DNA of 64,000 nt from Vandiemenella viatica (GCA_031002005.1 JARYHS010013630.1:27123112-27187111), one strand, 5' to 3'. Counted from the stretch's first letter, positions 11,341 through 23,976 are shown. Notes: generated by a model not told the origin, from the sequence alone. Numbers and translations: made by a program.

Positions 11341-12745
11341 AACACTTCTGAGTCTGAGGTCCCGAAACAATACTTCGAATATTGAAACGATGTCATCAAG
11401 GCGAAGACGATAATTTCTGCGTTTTTTTTAGTTACATAATCCATACTTTAGATTACTTTACGCAAGTCCAGTTAAATCCCATGTGAGAGCGTCACGTAAC
11501 TTGAGATAGCATCAACTCCAATTTAATTTCTGTGCCCTATGATAATCTGTAGTCATTAGTTTTAATTTTTATAGAGCGTCGCATCATCTGTTGCGTGTAT
11601 TTGATTGATTTTCACAATTATGGAGGAAGGTACTCCGGCAGAGCACCACATATGCGACAAGAAGTACGAGATTTCTGATGTCGTGGCTTCTGCTGATCAC
11701 ATCTAGTAAGACTTGTGTTCACACCATCTATAGTGCACGCTTCGTACACGCAGTGGAAAGGTTTTGGATTGTGAATGGTGATCAGCCTGCATTTTGTAGC
11801 ACCGTTAATTGTGCGATAATCACTATCGTGACATCAATTAATGATACCCATTGAGGAAAAAGTAACATACAGTGACGTCAGTACTATTATTATTATTATT
11901 AAGCACAAAGAAAATACAATATTAATCAAATAATAATATCTAGGGATTCTAGCGGCCAGACCAGCTTTGATATAGGGTGATCAGATCTCCAGATTACAAT
12001 GTGGTCAGTGTTCTGAGTATTTTCATAGTAACACATCTTCACGGAGTCCCCAATTCTGTGATGTTGTGTTACACACTTCATGTCCTGTGGGAAACCTATT
12101 ATGCTGAGACCAAAGATGCTTAGGTTAGTCGAATGCTGGAAAATATGTCGCCGGGTCTTATTTTTCAGCTTTCTCCACAGTTCAATGTTATTAAATAGAC
12201 TGGTCTCCTCGATATTAAGCGTAAATGCGTAACTCATCTGTGATGTTATTTGGTCGTTGTATGTACTAAAATTAATTGTTTGAGTTATATACTGTCATGT
12301 AAAAGTTGCTTTGTAGATTGCCAGTTTTCATCTCACGTGACACCCACCTTTTAGCTGAGAATAAATCCTGAAAACGATTAGATTCCTTTACATAATTAAT
12401 CAGGAAACAGTTTATCATCTTTCAAACAAACCCATTTTCCAATACATTTTCCTAATGTTACCTAAGTGACCAAAACCACCAAATACACTACTAAATATTT
12501 TCTTATTGAAATCTTCTTCAAATAACTTGTTCCTATGGAAATCACCATATGAAATTATAAAAAAATAGTCACTTGAAGTTATATTATTCGCTTAAATGTT
12601 AAATCTCCGAAACATGAAGTTCATCTGCACCTCATTACAGTCCTTTATCAATTGATTCAGGTCTTCTGTCTTTATTCAATATTTTTCCCATCGGTCTACG
12701 TCCACCTTTAAGTGCCTGTTAAAGTCGTAAAATATATTCTAAGTA
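11341..12745. other. No gene seen
   Basis: Intron 2 sequence. Open frames up to about 100 codons (for example 11926-12237, minus strand) show no family motif. ATTATTATTATT at 11887-11900 is a short microsatellite. Confidence 0.4.
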
Positions 12746-15640
12746 CTTAATTTAATTTAATTTAATTGCGATGGAGAGCACGCTACGAGGGTAACTTCCT
12801 TACACAGCCATTTTCCCCCTTTTCTGCACCTACGTACTTTTGTCCTCTAAAAATTTCAACTTTAATTTTTTTTGGCATATTTGGTAAATTATTCACCATT
12901 TCTCTTGGTAACTTATTCCAATCGCTGACTCCCTTATCTACGAAAGAAAATCTTCCCACACACTTGTCCATGAAATCGAGTGCCATCTTCTGGTCATGGT
13001 CATCTTTTCCCTTCCATGCATTACCTTACTTTTTATTCCAATATCTTTCCAGGCATCATCACCAATACACGCCTTGTACATTCCCATGGCTCTCTTCACC
13101 CTCCTCCTGTCTTCTAATTAATCCCATTCCAGTACTTTTAACATGTCGGTTATTGATTTTGCTATGTAGTAATTTCCAGAAACAAATCTAGCAGCCCTTC
13201 ATTCCAGCCCCTCCAACTCCTGTATTTGATACCCAAAATGTGGGTCCCATACTACACCACCATATTCAAGCGATAGTGCGACCAAAGTTTTCTAAGACAA
13301 TTCCTTTACTTCTCTTGTACATCCCCTCATCACTCTCTCCAACAAGCGCAGGATTTTGAAATCTTTGCCTACGACCTGTCCGATGTGTCCTAACCAGTTG
13401 AGCTTGTTTTCAAATGTTATGCCAAGATATACGGCTTGTACACTAAGTGTGAAGAAGTAGAAAAGGAAATGGTCGTAGGTAAAGTGGATGTTGCCTACAG
13501 AAAGATGAAACAGAATTTTGGAGAAATGAAGAAAAGAGGTGTGAACATTAAAGCTGCCGATGGGAAACCTCTTTTAAGCTCAGAAGATAGAGCTAACCGA
13601 TGGAAAGAATACATCGAGAAACTGTATGTTGGGGACGAATTGAACAATAGTGTAATAGAAAAGGAAGGTGATGTCGACATTGATGACTTAGGAGATCCTG
13701 TTTTGAGGATAGAATTTGATAAAGCCCTGAATGACTTGAAAGTAAATAAGACAGTTGGAATTGATGAGATCCCTGCAGAACTTCTTAAATCCCTTGGAGA
13801 GGAATGAATCGAAAGATTATTCAAGCTGATATCAAAAAATTATGAAACAGGGAAATTCCAACTGATTTTAATAAAAATATCATCTTCACACGTCCAAAGA
13901 AAGCACAAACCGACAAATGTGAGAATTACCGCACCATTAGTCTAACATCACATGCTTCAAAATTACTGACCAGAATAATATATAGAAGGATCGAAAGGGT
14001 AGTAGAAGAGATAGTAGGTGAAGATCAGTTTGGGTTTAGGAAAAATCGCGGTACAAGGGAAGCAATTCTGTCTTTAAGATTAATACTTGAAGGGCGGATC
14101 AAGAAAAACAAAGATACTTTTATGGCATTTGTTGATTTAGAAAAAGCTTTTGATAATGTTAGGTGGGACAAGATGTTCAAAATTTTAAAGAAGTCAGGTC
14201 TAAAGTATCGAGATAGAAGAATACTCTATAAACTATATAAGAATCAAGTGGCTATAATAAAAGTAGAGAATCACGAGAGACATGCATCAGTTAAAAAGGG
14301 TGTGAGGCAAGGTTGTAGTCTATCCCCGTTAATATTCAACTTGTATGTAGAAGAAGCAATGAAGAAAGTCAAAGAAAAATTTCCATGTGGCATAAGTTTT
14401 CAGGGAGAAAAAATCAGTATGATGACATTGTCTTGTTAGCAGCGAGGGCTGAGGATATTGAGAAGTTACTTAATGGCATGAACAATATACTGAAGGAAGA
14501 TTTTGGACTGAATATAAATCAAAGCAAGACAAAAGTGATTAAATGTAGCAGAAATGATACAAATACTAGTAGATTAAATATAAAAATAGGATCGGATGCA
14601 ATAGGAGAAGTAAGTGAATTACAACCGATGGCCGAAGCAAGAATGATGTTAAAAGCAGAATAGCACTAGCAAAAAGAGCCTTCATGAAAACGAGAAACCT
14701 TTTAGTTTCAAATATTGATCTAGGAATTAGAAAGAACTTTTTAAAACTCTTTGTGTGGAGCACAGCACTTTATGGAAGCGAAACATGGACTTTAGGAATA
14801 CCGGAAAGAAAGAAAATTGAAGCATTTGAAATGTTGTGCTACAGAAGAATGCTGAAAATTAAGTGGACAGACAAAGTAAGAAATGAACGAGTTTTGGAAA
14901 TGATGGGTGAGAAAAGAAGTTTGTTGAAGAAGCTTACGGAAAGAAGAGACAGGCTGGTAGGTCATATTTTGAGACATGCTGGATTGTTTAATTTGTTAGT
15001 GGAGGGAACAGTCGAAGGTAAGAACTGTAGAGGAAGACAGAGATTAGAATATATGAAACAGATAAGTGAGGACGTGGGTTGTAAGGGGTATGTAGAAATG
15101 AAGAGGTTTGCACAGGATAGGAAAGAATGGAGGATTGCATCAAACCAGTCAAAAGACTGACGACAGCAAAAAAAAAAAAAAAAAAACACTTGTCTTCTAT
15201 AAGCAATTATTTCCCTACCTTATAATCATAATCAACCTTTATTTTTTTATCTGTGTACCTAACAAGCTGACCATTTTTTGCATTTATCTTCATCCCACGT
15301 TTACCAACCCAGCTATAAATCCTGTCCAGATCACCCCGCAGCTGTTCACAATATTCTACCGTTTTGATCCTATTATATAGCATTATGTCATCTCCAACTA
15401 ACCTAACTTCTGATAGTAAACCATCAACGCAATCATTATTTATCATAATGAATAGCAACGGTTCCAATACGCTAATCTATGTCACTCCAATTGTCTCTTC
15501 CACCTCTTTTAATACTTAATTTCATATCCAAACTTTTTACTTTCTACCTTTTAAGAATTCTTCTACCCAGCAAGTCACTTTCTCCACCACGTCCCCATCC
15601 ATCAAGTTTAATGTTCCGATTTGACAGACAGCTATAAAAA
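12746..15640 (-). mobile_element. CR1-type LINE 3' fragment, split by an RTE insertion
   Basis: Two blocks, 12746-13444 and 15186-15640, are consecutive parts of the CR1 family found intact-in-order at 18240-21425, in antisense. The first carries the AATTTAATT tail and the DWNKLPREM region, the second the WVGKRGMKINAKN and RLVGDDIMLYNRIK regions. The boundary falls at the GKELIIEDLKCKYLG-equivalent site, where the RTE LINE (13445-15185) interrupts it with a duplicated ACACT. Stops and frameshifts are frequent, so it was old before being hit. Confidence 0.85.
13445..15185 (+). mobile_element. 5'-truncated RTE-type LINE nested in CR1
   Basis: The sequence matches the C-terminal 580 residues of the intact RTE protein at 59655-62612, starting at CEEVEKEMV and ending at the same ACTGACGACAGC plus poly-A (15168-15186). 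It is flanked by ACACT on both sides (13440-13444, 15186-15190), consistent with a 5-bp target duplication. Breaks: a TGA near 13805, a 13-nt deletion at about 14418 that removes the catalytic LRFAD part of the FADD motif, and a deletion of about 22 nt near 14620. It cannot encode a working reverse transcriptase. Confidence 0.93.
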
Positions 15641-15649
15641 TTCGGTCAT

Positions 15650-15712
15650 GCTGTTTAGACTTCGGTACTGGTTCTTGTGATGGGAGCGTGGGTTCGAATC
15701 CCACAGCTGCCA
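15650..15712 (+). repeat. tRNA-like (SINE head) remnant
   Basis: A perfect T-arm GTGGGTTCGAATCCCAC (B box) is followed by AGCTGCCA, as in a tRNA acceptor end, but the upstream half does not fold as a tRNA. It is probably a tRNA-derived SINE fragment or tRNA pseudogene. Confidence 0.5.
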
Positions 15713-16439
15713 AATATTTTTATGAGATTTTATTTGCACATCAGGTTATTCATTCAAATTTTGACTTGATTGTAGTGTGTGTACAAATGACGGTGGAGGG
15801 TGAGGGAAGTGCGAGATCCGGTTTTTGATAACGTTACGTTGGTCGTATATCATACTAACTGGAGGAGGATTGTGGTTAAAGGTGTCAGAAAGAACAAATA
15901 CCTGACATATTTCAGTTATTGATGTTTTACTTGTGTTACAAACACTGTTATAGATACTTGAATTATAAACAGTGAATGGTTGTTATATAACTATTGCTCA
16001 GACATTGGTACTTGCCTAAATTTACAAAATTTGTGCAATTAAGCCCAATTCAACAAATTTACGCAATTTATCCAATATTTATAAAATTTACGCGTTTCTT
16101 ATACTAATTTTACAAAAAATTATAATTTACTTTATTTTTACACAATCTGCCTATATCGGCTATGGATTTGGCTGTTTGATTGCACGGTGTCCTCGATATC
16201 GTAACATGTTTGAGTTTTTGTGGTCTGTGCATGGCAGCCAAACTTGTCTAACGTAGGAGCATGCCGTGGCGTGCAATTCAAACAAACGAAATGACGTCAA
16301 CAACCAATGTAACGGACTAAAGTTAACGGAAGTTAAGAAGAACGTTAATGATTATTTAGGTTAACTTAAAAGTTACATTTCTGCAATTTTGTTAACTTCA
16401 TTAATTAACGATTAACAGACTAACGGTTTTCTGCCCAGT
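15713..16439. other. No gene seen
   Basis: AT-rich intron sequence with repeated CAATTTAC/ACAAAATTTAC-like words around 16015-16140. No protein is recognisable. Confidence 0.4.
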
Positions 16440-17630
16440 TGTGCCTTTACATTCGCGGATCCTTGCCGGCATTGAATCAATAAGTGTTCGGATGTCATCA
16501 TAGGGTATCTCTCTCTAAGCCTGAATGCCTTGTACAGTCAGTTGATACACAGTTTGTGCTGGGTAATCAAGTGATCTAATGTGTCTACTCCTGGCAACCC
16601 AGACATGCTCTATTGTGGATAAATCTGGGGACCGTGCGGTCCAAATTCACATCGAAACCCCTGACAAGGCTTATGTTATGATCGCCTCAGTCCGAAGACG
16701 GGCATTATCCTGTTGGAAGATATGATCTGGATGATTGACGTTAAGGGTATTACAATAGGGTGCAGTACTCCGTCCACATAGTGCTGGGCTGTCATTGTGC
16801 CTTCAACAACAATCAACTGTCGAAACTGACCAAACCATGATACCAGTGGCGACGTTCTCAAATCACAGCCGGGTAGGCCGTTTCTCCACTACGCACGCGT
16901 ACATGTTGTCGATTATCACTTTGCCACAAACAGAATCAAGACTCGTTTCTAAAAACAAATATACACCATTCACGTGTCCATTTCCGTTTTGCATACACCA
17001 GGTTAGATGATTGTAGCAATGAAATCCGGTTAATGGAACACATTGCATAGGGGTAGGAGAGTATAACCAAGCTTCAAGCAATACGTTTACAACCGTCCGG
17101 CGGGTGACTCTCTCTGTAACCACTGCTGGATCTGGCCTACAGTCACCCATCTGCCAGCAACAGCCACCCAAACAATTTCACGGCCTTCACGTGGTCCTTC
17201 TGTACGGACCTGTGCCTGTTCTAGGGGTACTAGAGCCTCCTTTCACCCACTGTGTAACAAATCTGTATACTGACATTGCGCTACGGCCAATCCTTCTGAA
17301 GATTTTACAATATGATGCACCCATTTCAAAGACGCCATCCTACGACCTTTCTCACAGTTAGACATTTGGGTGAAGAGGATCGTCACTTTTTTCCTTGGCA
17401 TACTTGGTCAACAAGTAATTGTGGACAAAAAAAGTGCCATGTTAACCACTTATACACTAAAAAAACATATCAATTTTGCATAATAAATAACCCCGTAATT
17501 CTCATACTAATACATGTAAATTTTTCATTTTTAATCATTTAGTACTCTTTATATGGGATACTGGGGGCCAAATTTCATTCATTTATTACAACTCCGTCTG
17601 AGTGATGTACTTTTAATTTCCGCCAGTGTA
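16440..17630 (-). pseudogene. Tc1-like transposase fossil
   Basis: The reverse complement carries degenerate Tc1-type DDE transposase segments in order: RPDPAVVTERVTRRTVVNVL, LEAWLYSPTPMQCVPLTGFH, GIMVWS, MTAQHYVDGVLHPIVIPL, then FQQDNARLRTEA and WTARSPDLSTIEHVWVAR, ending IRTLIDSMPARIRECKG. These correspond to the DNA-binding domain, the MVWG motif, the QQDNARPHTA aspartate and the ARSPDLSPIEHVW region. The right end at 17609-17630 (reading GCGGAAATTAAAAGTACATC inward) is a plausible terminal repeat. Multiple stops and frameshifts show it is dead. Confidence 0.82.
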
Positions 17631-18239
17631 TTTGTGGCTACTATATTTATTTCTTGCACTATCGGAACAACGTGGGGCATGTGCGTAGGTTAGTTCTCCA
17701 ACCACCAGAAAGCTTCAAATTTAAAATCTAGAAAATTATGGACATGTCTTTCTCCATAAAAACTGAAGTGTTAAAGACATTATGCTGCAAAATACGCTGC
17801 GGAGCGTATTGTGTTACTGTTATAAGAATACCAGAATTCTAGACAGAATTCTGCACGACGTCTGTCGGTTTACACCACAAATAACTTTTAGAGTGCGCAG
17901 CTTCTACGCTCTGGTGTAACAAAGTAGGAAACTGAAGTACAAAAAAAAAAGGTAACTTTTTTTTTTTTTTTTTTTTTGTATCAACTATTCCAGCTATTAT
18001 TAGTAATTAGAATGTTGGAGTACTAATCTTTTTTGAGAGTGTTGCTGAATGAGTTTTTTCTAGCCTAGATTGCCATCTATGTTCATAATGAGAAACTTGT
18101 GAAAAATCTTTAACTGATTACCTCTCCCTCAGTTTCCAAGTTGTACTTGTTACTTATTTTTTGTTACAGGTTTGATAAATTGTGCCTTTTCTTCATTAAT
18201 ACCAATTTATTTCCTCTCAACCAAATGTTTAGTTTACGT
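17631..18239. other. No gene seen; poly-A/poly-T pair
   Basis: AT-rich intron with an A-run at about 17941-17950 followed closely by a long T-run at about 17960-17977. Nothing else is recognised. It may include the decayed 5' UTR of the adjacent LINE. Confidence 0.4.
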
Positions 18240-21200
18240 ATAATTTTCTATTTCTTCAAGATACTCATGCTATAGAGGCAGAAAGTAGAGATAGTGTGTT
18301 GGGGGAAGTTGAGAAGGATGGGTGGGAGCTGGTAACAGGTCGTAGGAGAAATATGGTTAGTAGGATGGTGAATCCAGACACTTCTTGGAATAATAGGTTT
18401 GACTTGTTGCCAGAGTCAGGAGGAGAAGGGCCTCATGTAGATGTAGGAGTAGGTAAGATGCAGTAGGCCTTTAGGAATAAGCGCGTCGAAGGCAAGAATA
18501 GGAAAAAAAGGGTTCTGCTGCTAGGTAGTAGCTATGGGAGAGGTGTAAGCCCTGTTCTGCATGATCAGATAGGCACAGGTTACCAGGTCACAAGTTTTTT
18601 CAAACCTACTGCAACATTAGGTCAGGTAACAGAACATTTAGGTTCTCTTTGTAGAAGTTTCACTAAAGACGATAGAGTAGTGATAGTGGGAGGTGCGGGG
18701 AATAGTATTGATAGAAACGCAAGTTATAGTATAGAGTGTGACGTGAGGAAGGTGGTGAAGGAGGCACAGCATACCAGGGTGGAACTCATGCAGGTCCTAA
18801 GTCGCCATGATCGGCCACAATTGAACTATGCTGTGAGACGAGTAAATGTGGAAACGGAAGTGCTACTTGGTAAAAGGCATTAGTTCTGTTTACGGGGTTG
18901 TGACTGTGAACACCATTGGTAGGTGGGGTTTCACTAGACATGGCCTACACCGCAGTGGAAGAAAGGCAGATGAAGATGAGGCTCTTGCGAGGAAATTAAA
19001 TTCATACTCAGGTTTCAGAGGTGAGAATAGAATGGTCATTATTGGCGGGGATTTAAATTTATCAGGCGTGAATTGGGTAGGAAATAAGATTAATAACACA
19101 AGCAAACAGAATTTGCGAATACTCTGATATGGGAAGGAGGATTTACACAAGTGGTAGAGCAGAACACTAGGGGAGAAAATATTTTGGACATATTCCTAAT
19201 AAAGCCTGATGATAACCTTGTGGGGTGTGAAGTAACCGAAGGAATAAGTGATCATGAAGCAGTTCTGATGGATTCAGTGAACCAGCAGCCAAAATTGAAG
19301 GGGGAAATAGGTACAATTATAAAAGGGCACTGATTTCGAATTTGAAAATATAGATATTTCAGAGAACGTTTCAGCAAATGGAAGGAAGGCACAAATACAG
19401 TAAAGTCAAGGTGGGAAGAGTTCAAGGAGATAATAAGAAAGGGGGACGAAATATTTCTACCAATACAGAAAATAAAAAGAAGTAGAGAACCTGTGTACTA
19501 TAATAGGTGAGGAGGTTAAAGAGGTTGGTCAGAAGAGAACATAACAGAGTTAAGAGACAGCAGGGTAGTCGGGAATATTTAAAACAATTAAACAAGGACC
19601 TTATAATAGCTAAGAAGGTGGCTAAAGACGGATTTATGAACAGTATTGTCAGTACATTGGGGACCATTGACTGATTCATCTAGAAATTTCTATAACTACG
19701 TTAGAAAACTGAGAGGAAGGGAAGGGTGTTGAGACACTTTTGCATAAGGATGGACAAGAAGTTACTGAGGATTTGAAAAAGGCAGATATTTTAAATAACT
19801 GGTTTAGTGAGAGCATTAGGGACAATGAATCAGAAACAGGTGGTTCTGAATCGGATAACGAGCTTAACAAAACAATTAGAAATGAGCAGACCATAAAATT
19901 TGAAATTCATCCTGAGGATATCATGAAGAAACTAAGAAAGCTGAAAAAACATAAAGGGGCTGGTGTAGATAATATTACTACAGATGTCTTAAAAATAGTA
20001 GGATGTGAAATATTATTTAATTTGAGTATTGATACTTTCTGTGTACTAGAGGATTGGAAAAGTGCCATAGTAGTGAAGCCAATTAGCTTGACGTCAGTGG
20101 TAGGTAAATTAATGGAGAGATTGATATGCGACCACATCAGAAATATATGTGAGGAGCGTAAGTGGTTTTGAAGTAGGAAACATGGCTTTAGGCAAGGATA
20201 TTCATGCGAATCTCAGTTGGTGGGATATATGCAAGATATTTCGTATGAAATGGACAAGGGAGGTCAAATTGATAGCATAGCACTAGATCTTTCAAAGGCT
20301 TTCGACAGAGTGAGCCATAAAATGGTAGTAAATAAGGTAAAATCTATTGGAGTGAATCAGAAAGTGATTTGCTGGATAGAAGAATTTTTGAAAGGTAGAA
20401 AACAGAAAGGTAAGGTAGGAAATGCGGTATCAAAAGAAGTGTAAGTTAAAATGGGCGTGCCACGGGGTAGCGTATTGGGACCATTGCTATTTATTATTCT
20501 AATGAATAATTGTGTTTATTGTTTACTATCAGAAATTAGATTGTTTGCAGATAAAATAGTGCTATTTAAAAGGATAAAAACGGTTAAGGATTGTAAACAG
20601 TTGCAGGGTGATCTGGACAGGATATCTAGTTGGGTTGGTAAATCATGGATGAAGATAAATGCAAAGAAGAGTCAGGTTATTAGATACACGAATAAAAAAC
20701 TAAAGGTTTATTATGATTATAAGGTCGGGAAAGAATTGATTATTGAAGACTTGAAATGCAAATATCTTGGCATTACATTTGATAACAAGCTTAACTGTTC
20801 TGATCACATAGGACAGGTCGGAGGAAAAGGTTTCAAAATTCTTCATTTGTTGGAAAGGATGATGAGGGGATGTACGAGAGAAGTAAAGGAATTGGGTTAC
20901 AAAACTTTTGTCAGACCATTGCTTGAATATGGTAGTGTAGTATGGGACCCACATTTTGAGTATCAAATACAGGAGTTGGAGAGGGTGCAAAGAAGGGCTG
21001 CTAGATTTGTTTCTGGGGATTACCGCAGAACGCAATCAGTAACAGATATGATAAAAGTGCTGGAATGGGACTCATTGGAAGACAGAAGGGAAGTGAAGAG
21101 GGTCATGGGAGTGTACAAGGCGTATATTGGTGATGACGCATGGAAAGATATTGGTGTAAGAATTGAAAGTAATATATGGAAGGGAAAAGATGACCATGAT

Positions 21201-21425
21201 CACAAGCTGGCACTCGATTTCAGGCACAAGGGTGTAGGAAGATTCTCTTTTTCAGGTAAGTGTGTCAGGGATTGGAATAAGTTACCAAGAGAAATGATGA
21301 ATAATTTGCCAAAAACGTTGAAAGAATTTAAAGTTAGAGGTGGATGCAGAAAAGGGGGAAGATGGGTGCTTAGGGAAATTGCCACCGGAGCATGCGCTCC
21401 ATTGCAATTTAATTTAAAAGATTCT
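18240..21425 (+). mobile_element. CR1-type LINE, longest copy in the window, internally deleted
   Basis: It carries a remnant ORF1, the C-terminal half of an endonuclease domain, a reverse transcriptase and a 3' end with the hairpin GGAGCATGCGCTCC (21388-21401) followed by ATTGCAATTTAATTTAA. Antisense fragments of the same family occur at 4652, 12746, 43346, 45862 and 55065, and a sense fragment at 49340. It lies in intron 2 in the same orientation as the transporter. Confidence 0.85.
18246..18958 (+). pseudogene. CR1-type ORF1 remnant with SGNH/esterase-like segment
   Basis: The translated sequence contains KKRVLLLGSSYGRGVSPVL, then VTSFFKPTATLGQVTEHL, DDRVVIVGGAGNSIDRN and a C-terminal RRVNVETEVLLG. 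The GSS(Y)GRG block, GGxGNS block and spacing resemble SGNH/GDSL hydrolase domains found in ORF1 proteins of many CR1-clade LINEs. A TAG interrupts it near 18463. The ORF ends at about 18958, where it is joined abruptly to endonuclease sequence. Confidence 0.65.
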
Positions 21426-21451
21426 CTGCAAGTCTGTCTTTTTAAGATGTA
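18959..21451 (+). pseudogene. CR1-type ORF2: partial endonuclease plus reverse transcriptase
   Basis: The endonuclease begins mid-domain (ENRMVIIGGDLNLSGVNW, then TRGENILDIFLIKPDDNLVG and EGISDHEAVLMDS). Fragments of reverse transcriptase follow: KLKKHKGAGVDNITTDVLK, SKAFDRVSHKMVVNKV, MGVPRGSVLGPLLF, and LGITFDNKLNCSDH, ending RDWNKLPREMMNNLPKTLK. The catalytic box reads LFADKIVLF, so the second aspartate of FADD is Lys. Stops or frameshifts occur near 19334, 19500-19740, 20170 and 20445. An internal deletion removed the start of ORF2. Confidence 0.85.
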
Positions 21452-21744
21452 AAAACATCAAAATATTTTCATTGAGATCATTTGTGCATATAAGAAAGAG
21501 CAAATGGAAAGAATAGATCTCTGTAAGACACCAACTGTTTCTTGTTATGATTTTATGACCTCACGAAACGTGTGTATACTATCTTCATGAATAAACATTA
21601 CCTTTTATTTTACTGCTTCCATTACACCGTCTATAAATATGAAAATTTTAGATTATTGCTAAAACTAAACTAATTTTTCTAAGTATTTATTAATTGTGTA
21701 GATGTAAATAGATACTTCTCTATATTGCTTTAATATTACAATTA

Positions 21745-22290
21745 ATTAATTGCGATAGGGCTATGGCCCAGAGGAAATTTTCGTACAAACGTACTTACGA
21801 TTCATGAATATTTTTACTTTAAAATCGATTACAGTCTGAGGTAACTCCCCTTCCGCAGCTGCAAATGAAAATTTCCCTTCTGGACTATACCTGAAATCAA
21901 GTGACTATTTCCCTTGCACATACTGTTTCTAAATCTTCCACCAGTTTTTAGTATGGGTGAATATATGCTTTATGCATGTTCACCATTCTTTCCACCCGGC
22001 TTATCTGCTCCAGTGATTCCAATCCCATCTATTTTATTATATTAGATATTGAGTGAACCATATGGAAGATTCTATAGACAAATCTAAATGCTTTCCATCG
22101 CATTATCCAAATCTTATACCACGCCAAAATACTGCTGCGAGGGTCTAACCAAAGGTTCGCTAACAAGCTCAGTTCCCTCCCACATTATGGTCTTCAGCAG
22201 ATGAATACTCTGAACCTCTTCGCTACAACTCTCCGATCTACCCTACACCGCTTACCATATTGTAGACTGATATTCCCAGATAATTGAGTT
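21745..22290 (-). mobile_element. Related LINE subfamily, 3' fragment (antisense)
   Basis: In element orientation the 3' end reads TGGGCCATAGCCC followed by TATCGCAATTAATTAATTG, parallel in layout to the CR1 hairpin and tail at 21388-21415 but with a different stem. Upstream are remnants resembling the GRFSF and ALDFRYS-type end of the CR1 protein. It is degenerate. Confidence 0.6.
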
Positions 22291-23976
22291 TCAAATCGTC
22301 GAAAAAAAAATTCAAACATTTTAAAAAATGTTTATAGATGTGGTTTATAAAGTGACTTAATGATGCAATAATATTGGAACTAAGATGCTAATCAGTGATA
22401 TATATTTTCAGTAGGTCTATAACACCGATTCACTATCAAGCCCCCCATGTTTTTCGGGGGGGGGGGGGGGACTGTGCCAGAAACGGTTTGACGGTTAAAG
22501 CACAGCATTCGCCGCCTGCTTACACTACTACCGGGAGTAGCCGGACAATCACATACATACACGACATTCGCACAGTGAAACACCAATAGTAACGAACCCG
22601 AATGGTCACACACAGATGCTAACCAGCCCGTAACCACGCCCACACTCCCCCAAACACGCTCGCTTTTGTCGCGTAGTTAAAATCGTATCAAGTATGTAAT
22701 CCCATCCATCAACGTTAGTTTAATTTTTATACTATTAAATATTGTTATTAGGTATTCTTATTATTATCTTATTATGACACTGGTTGGTGTTTTTCCATCT
22801 GTGAACGGTGTATACAAACGCGCTCTGACGTCACGTTATATAGGCCTTTTGGCAAATCTCACCTCTTCGACACCCTCGTAATTTTGGCGTACTTCTTTGA
22901 AGGCAAAGAAACTTCGTCCGATTTTTCGGAAGGCCCAGAATTCTCTGAGTTCATGGTGTCAATGAGGGCACCTGCGGGAAAGGGTGGAGAGGGGAAGACT
23001 AAGATGGTATCGGCATGCTACAATAATGAAGAGGGATGAAGGATGAAGAAGCAGATCCGGGCACTGGATGATAGGAGTGTAGGAGAGGACTGTACCAAGG
23101 TGGTGGTAAGATAGAGGAAAATGGAGGGTTTAATACAAAGTCGACCCGGCCATTGGGTGGAAATTGTGGTTGATGACGATCAAGAATGAGATAAAATTGC
23201 ATTGTTTTACTATAATTACTGTAAATGTGAGATAATATTTCCGAACTCCAGGGTGGTGAAGTAGACATCTCAAAACTGGACATCTGTGAAAGTCCTGGGA
23301 TTGTAGTGTGGGAGAGTTGCCCCAGTAGTTAAGTAATAGAGAAAGCGAGCGGCGAATGCTGTTCCTCAACGTATAATGCGGGGGGTGGGGGGGGGCGATG
23401 ACGGTGAATCGATGTCATACACCGACTGTTACATTCAGATTTATTTTAAAATTAAAATATAAAAGATGAGTGTGTTGGAATTCACACCCACCGCAGTGAA
23501 CTGCAGTTGAAATATTTGGAATGCACTTTGAACATTCGTCAGCTGCTGTACCGGTTTAGTTTGCATTTGAGTTTAATTAAAGTGTCTTAAATTTCGTTTC
23601 TAGAAAAATATATCGTTCACCAAATACGCATTGAATGTCTTCCTGATTTGTGACCCTGCAAGAAGTATGTTTATAATCTGTACGATTTTCAGTTTAAAAC
23701 ATTCATAAAATAAATTCATTGATATCTTTTAACACTCCTACTTTTTACAGTATATTAACCTTTACGTGAGCTTTCGAACTTTCTGGACAAACCAACAGCA
23801 GACATTGGAACCACAACCTACTTTAATTCTGCGTTGACAAGATCTACGCTAAATGGTGGTTCGAACCTATCGCTTCGTTATAGAAGACACAAGAATTGCC
23901 TTGATTTGAATAATGTTACTGTTTCGATGTGTATACCATCATTTCGTGCATCAAACAAAAAATTTACTTGTTGCAG
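22291..23976. other. No gene seen; G/C homopolymer hairpin
   Basis: Intron 2. A run of 15 G at 22456-22470 follows CCCCCC at 22441-22446, able to fold as a hairpin. A second G-rich stretch lies at 23380-23396. The GC-richer segments at 22490-22680 and 22790-23050 have no recognised protein. Confidence 0.4.

Noticed and set aside
11620..11706. Small ORF beginning MEEGTPAEHH (28 codons)
   Set aside because: Too short, no homology seen, inside an intron; no supporting splice sites.
11926..12237. 103-codon open frame on the minus strand
   Set aside because: No motif, AT-rich, no splice context; likely chance.
15650..15712. Possible tRNA gene
   Set aside because: Only the T-arm and acceptor 3' side are present; the 5' half does not pair.
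22790..23050. GC-richer patch that might be a host promoter or exon
   Set aside because: No open frame with motif, no CpG-island-like stretch of useful length, no splice support.
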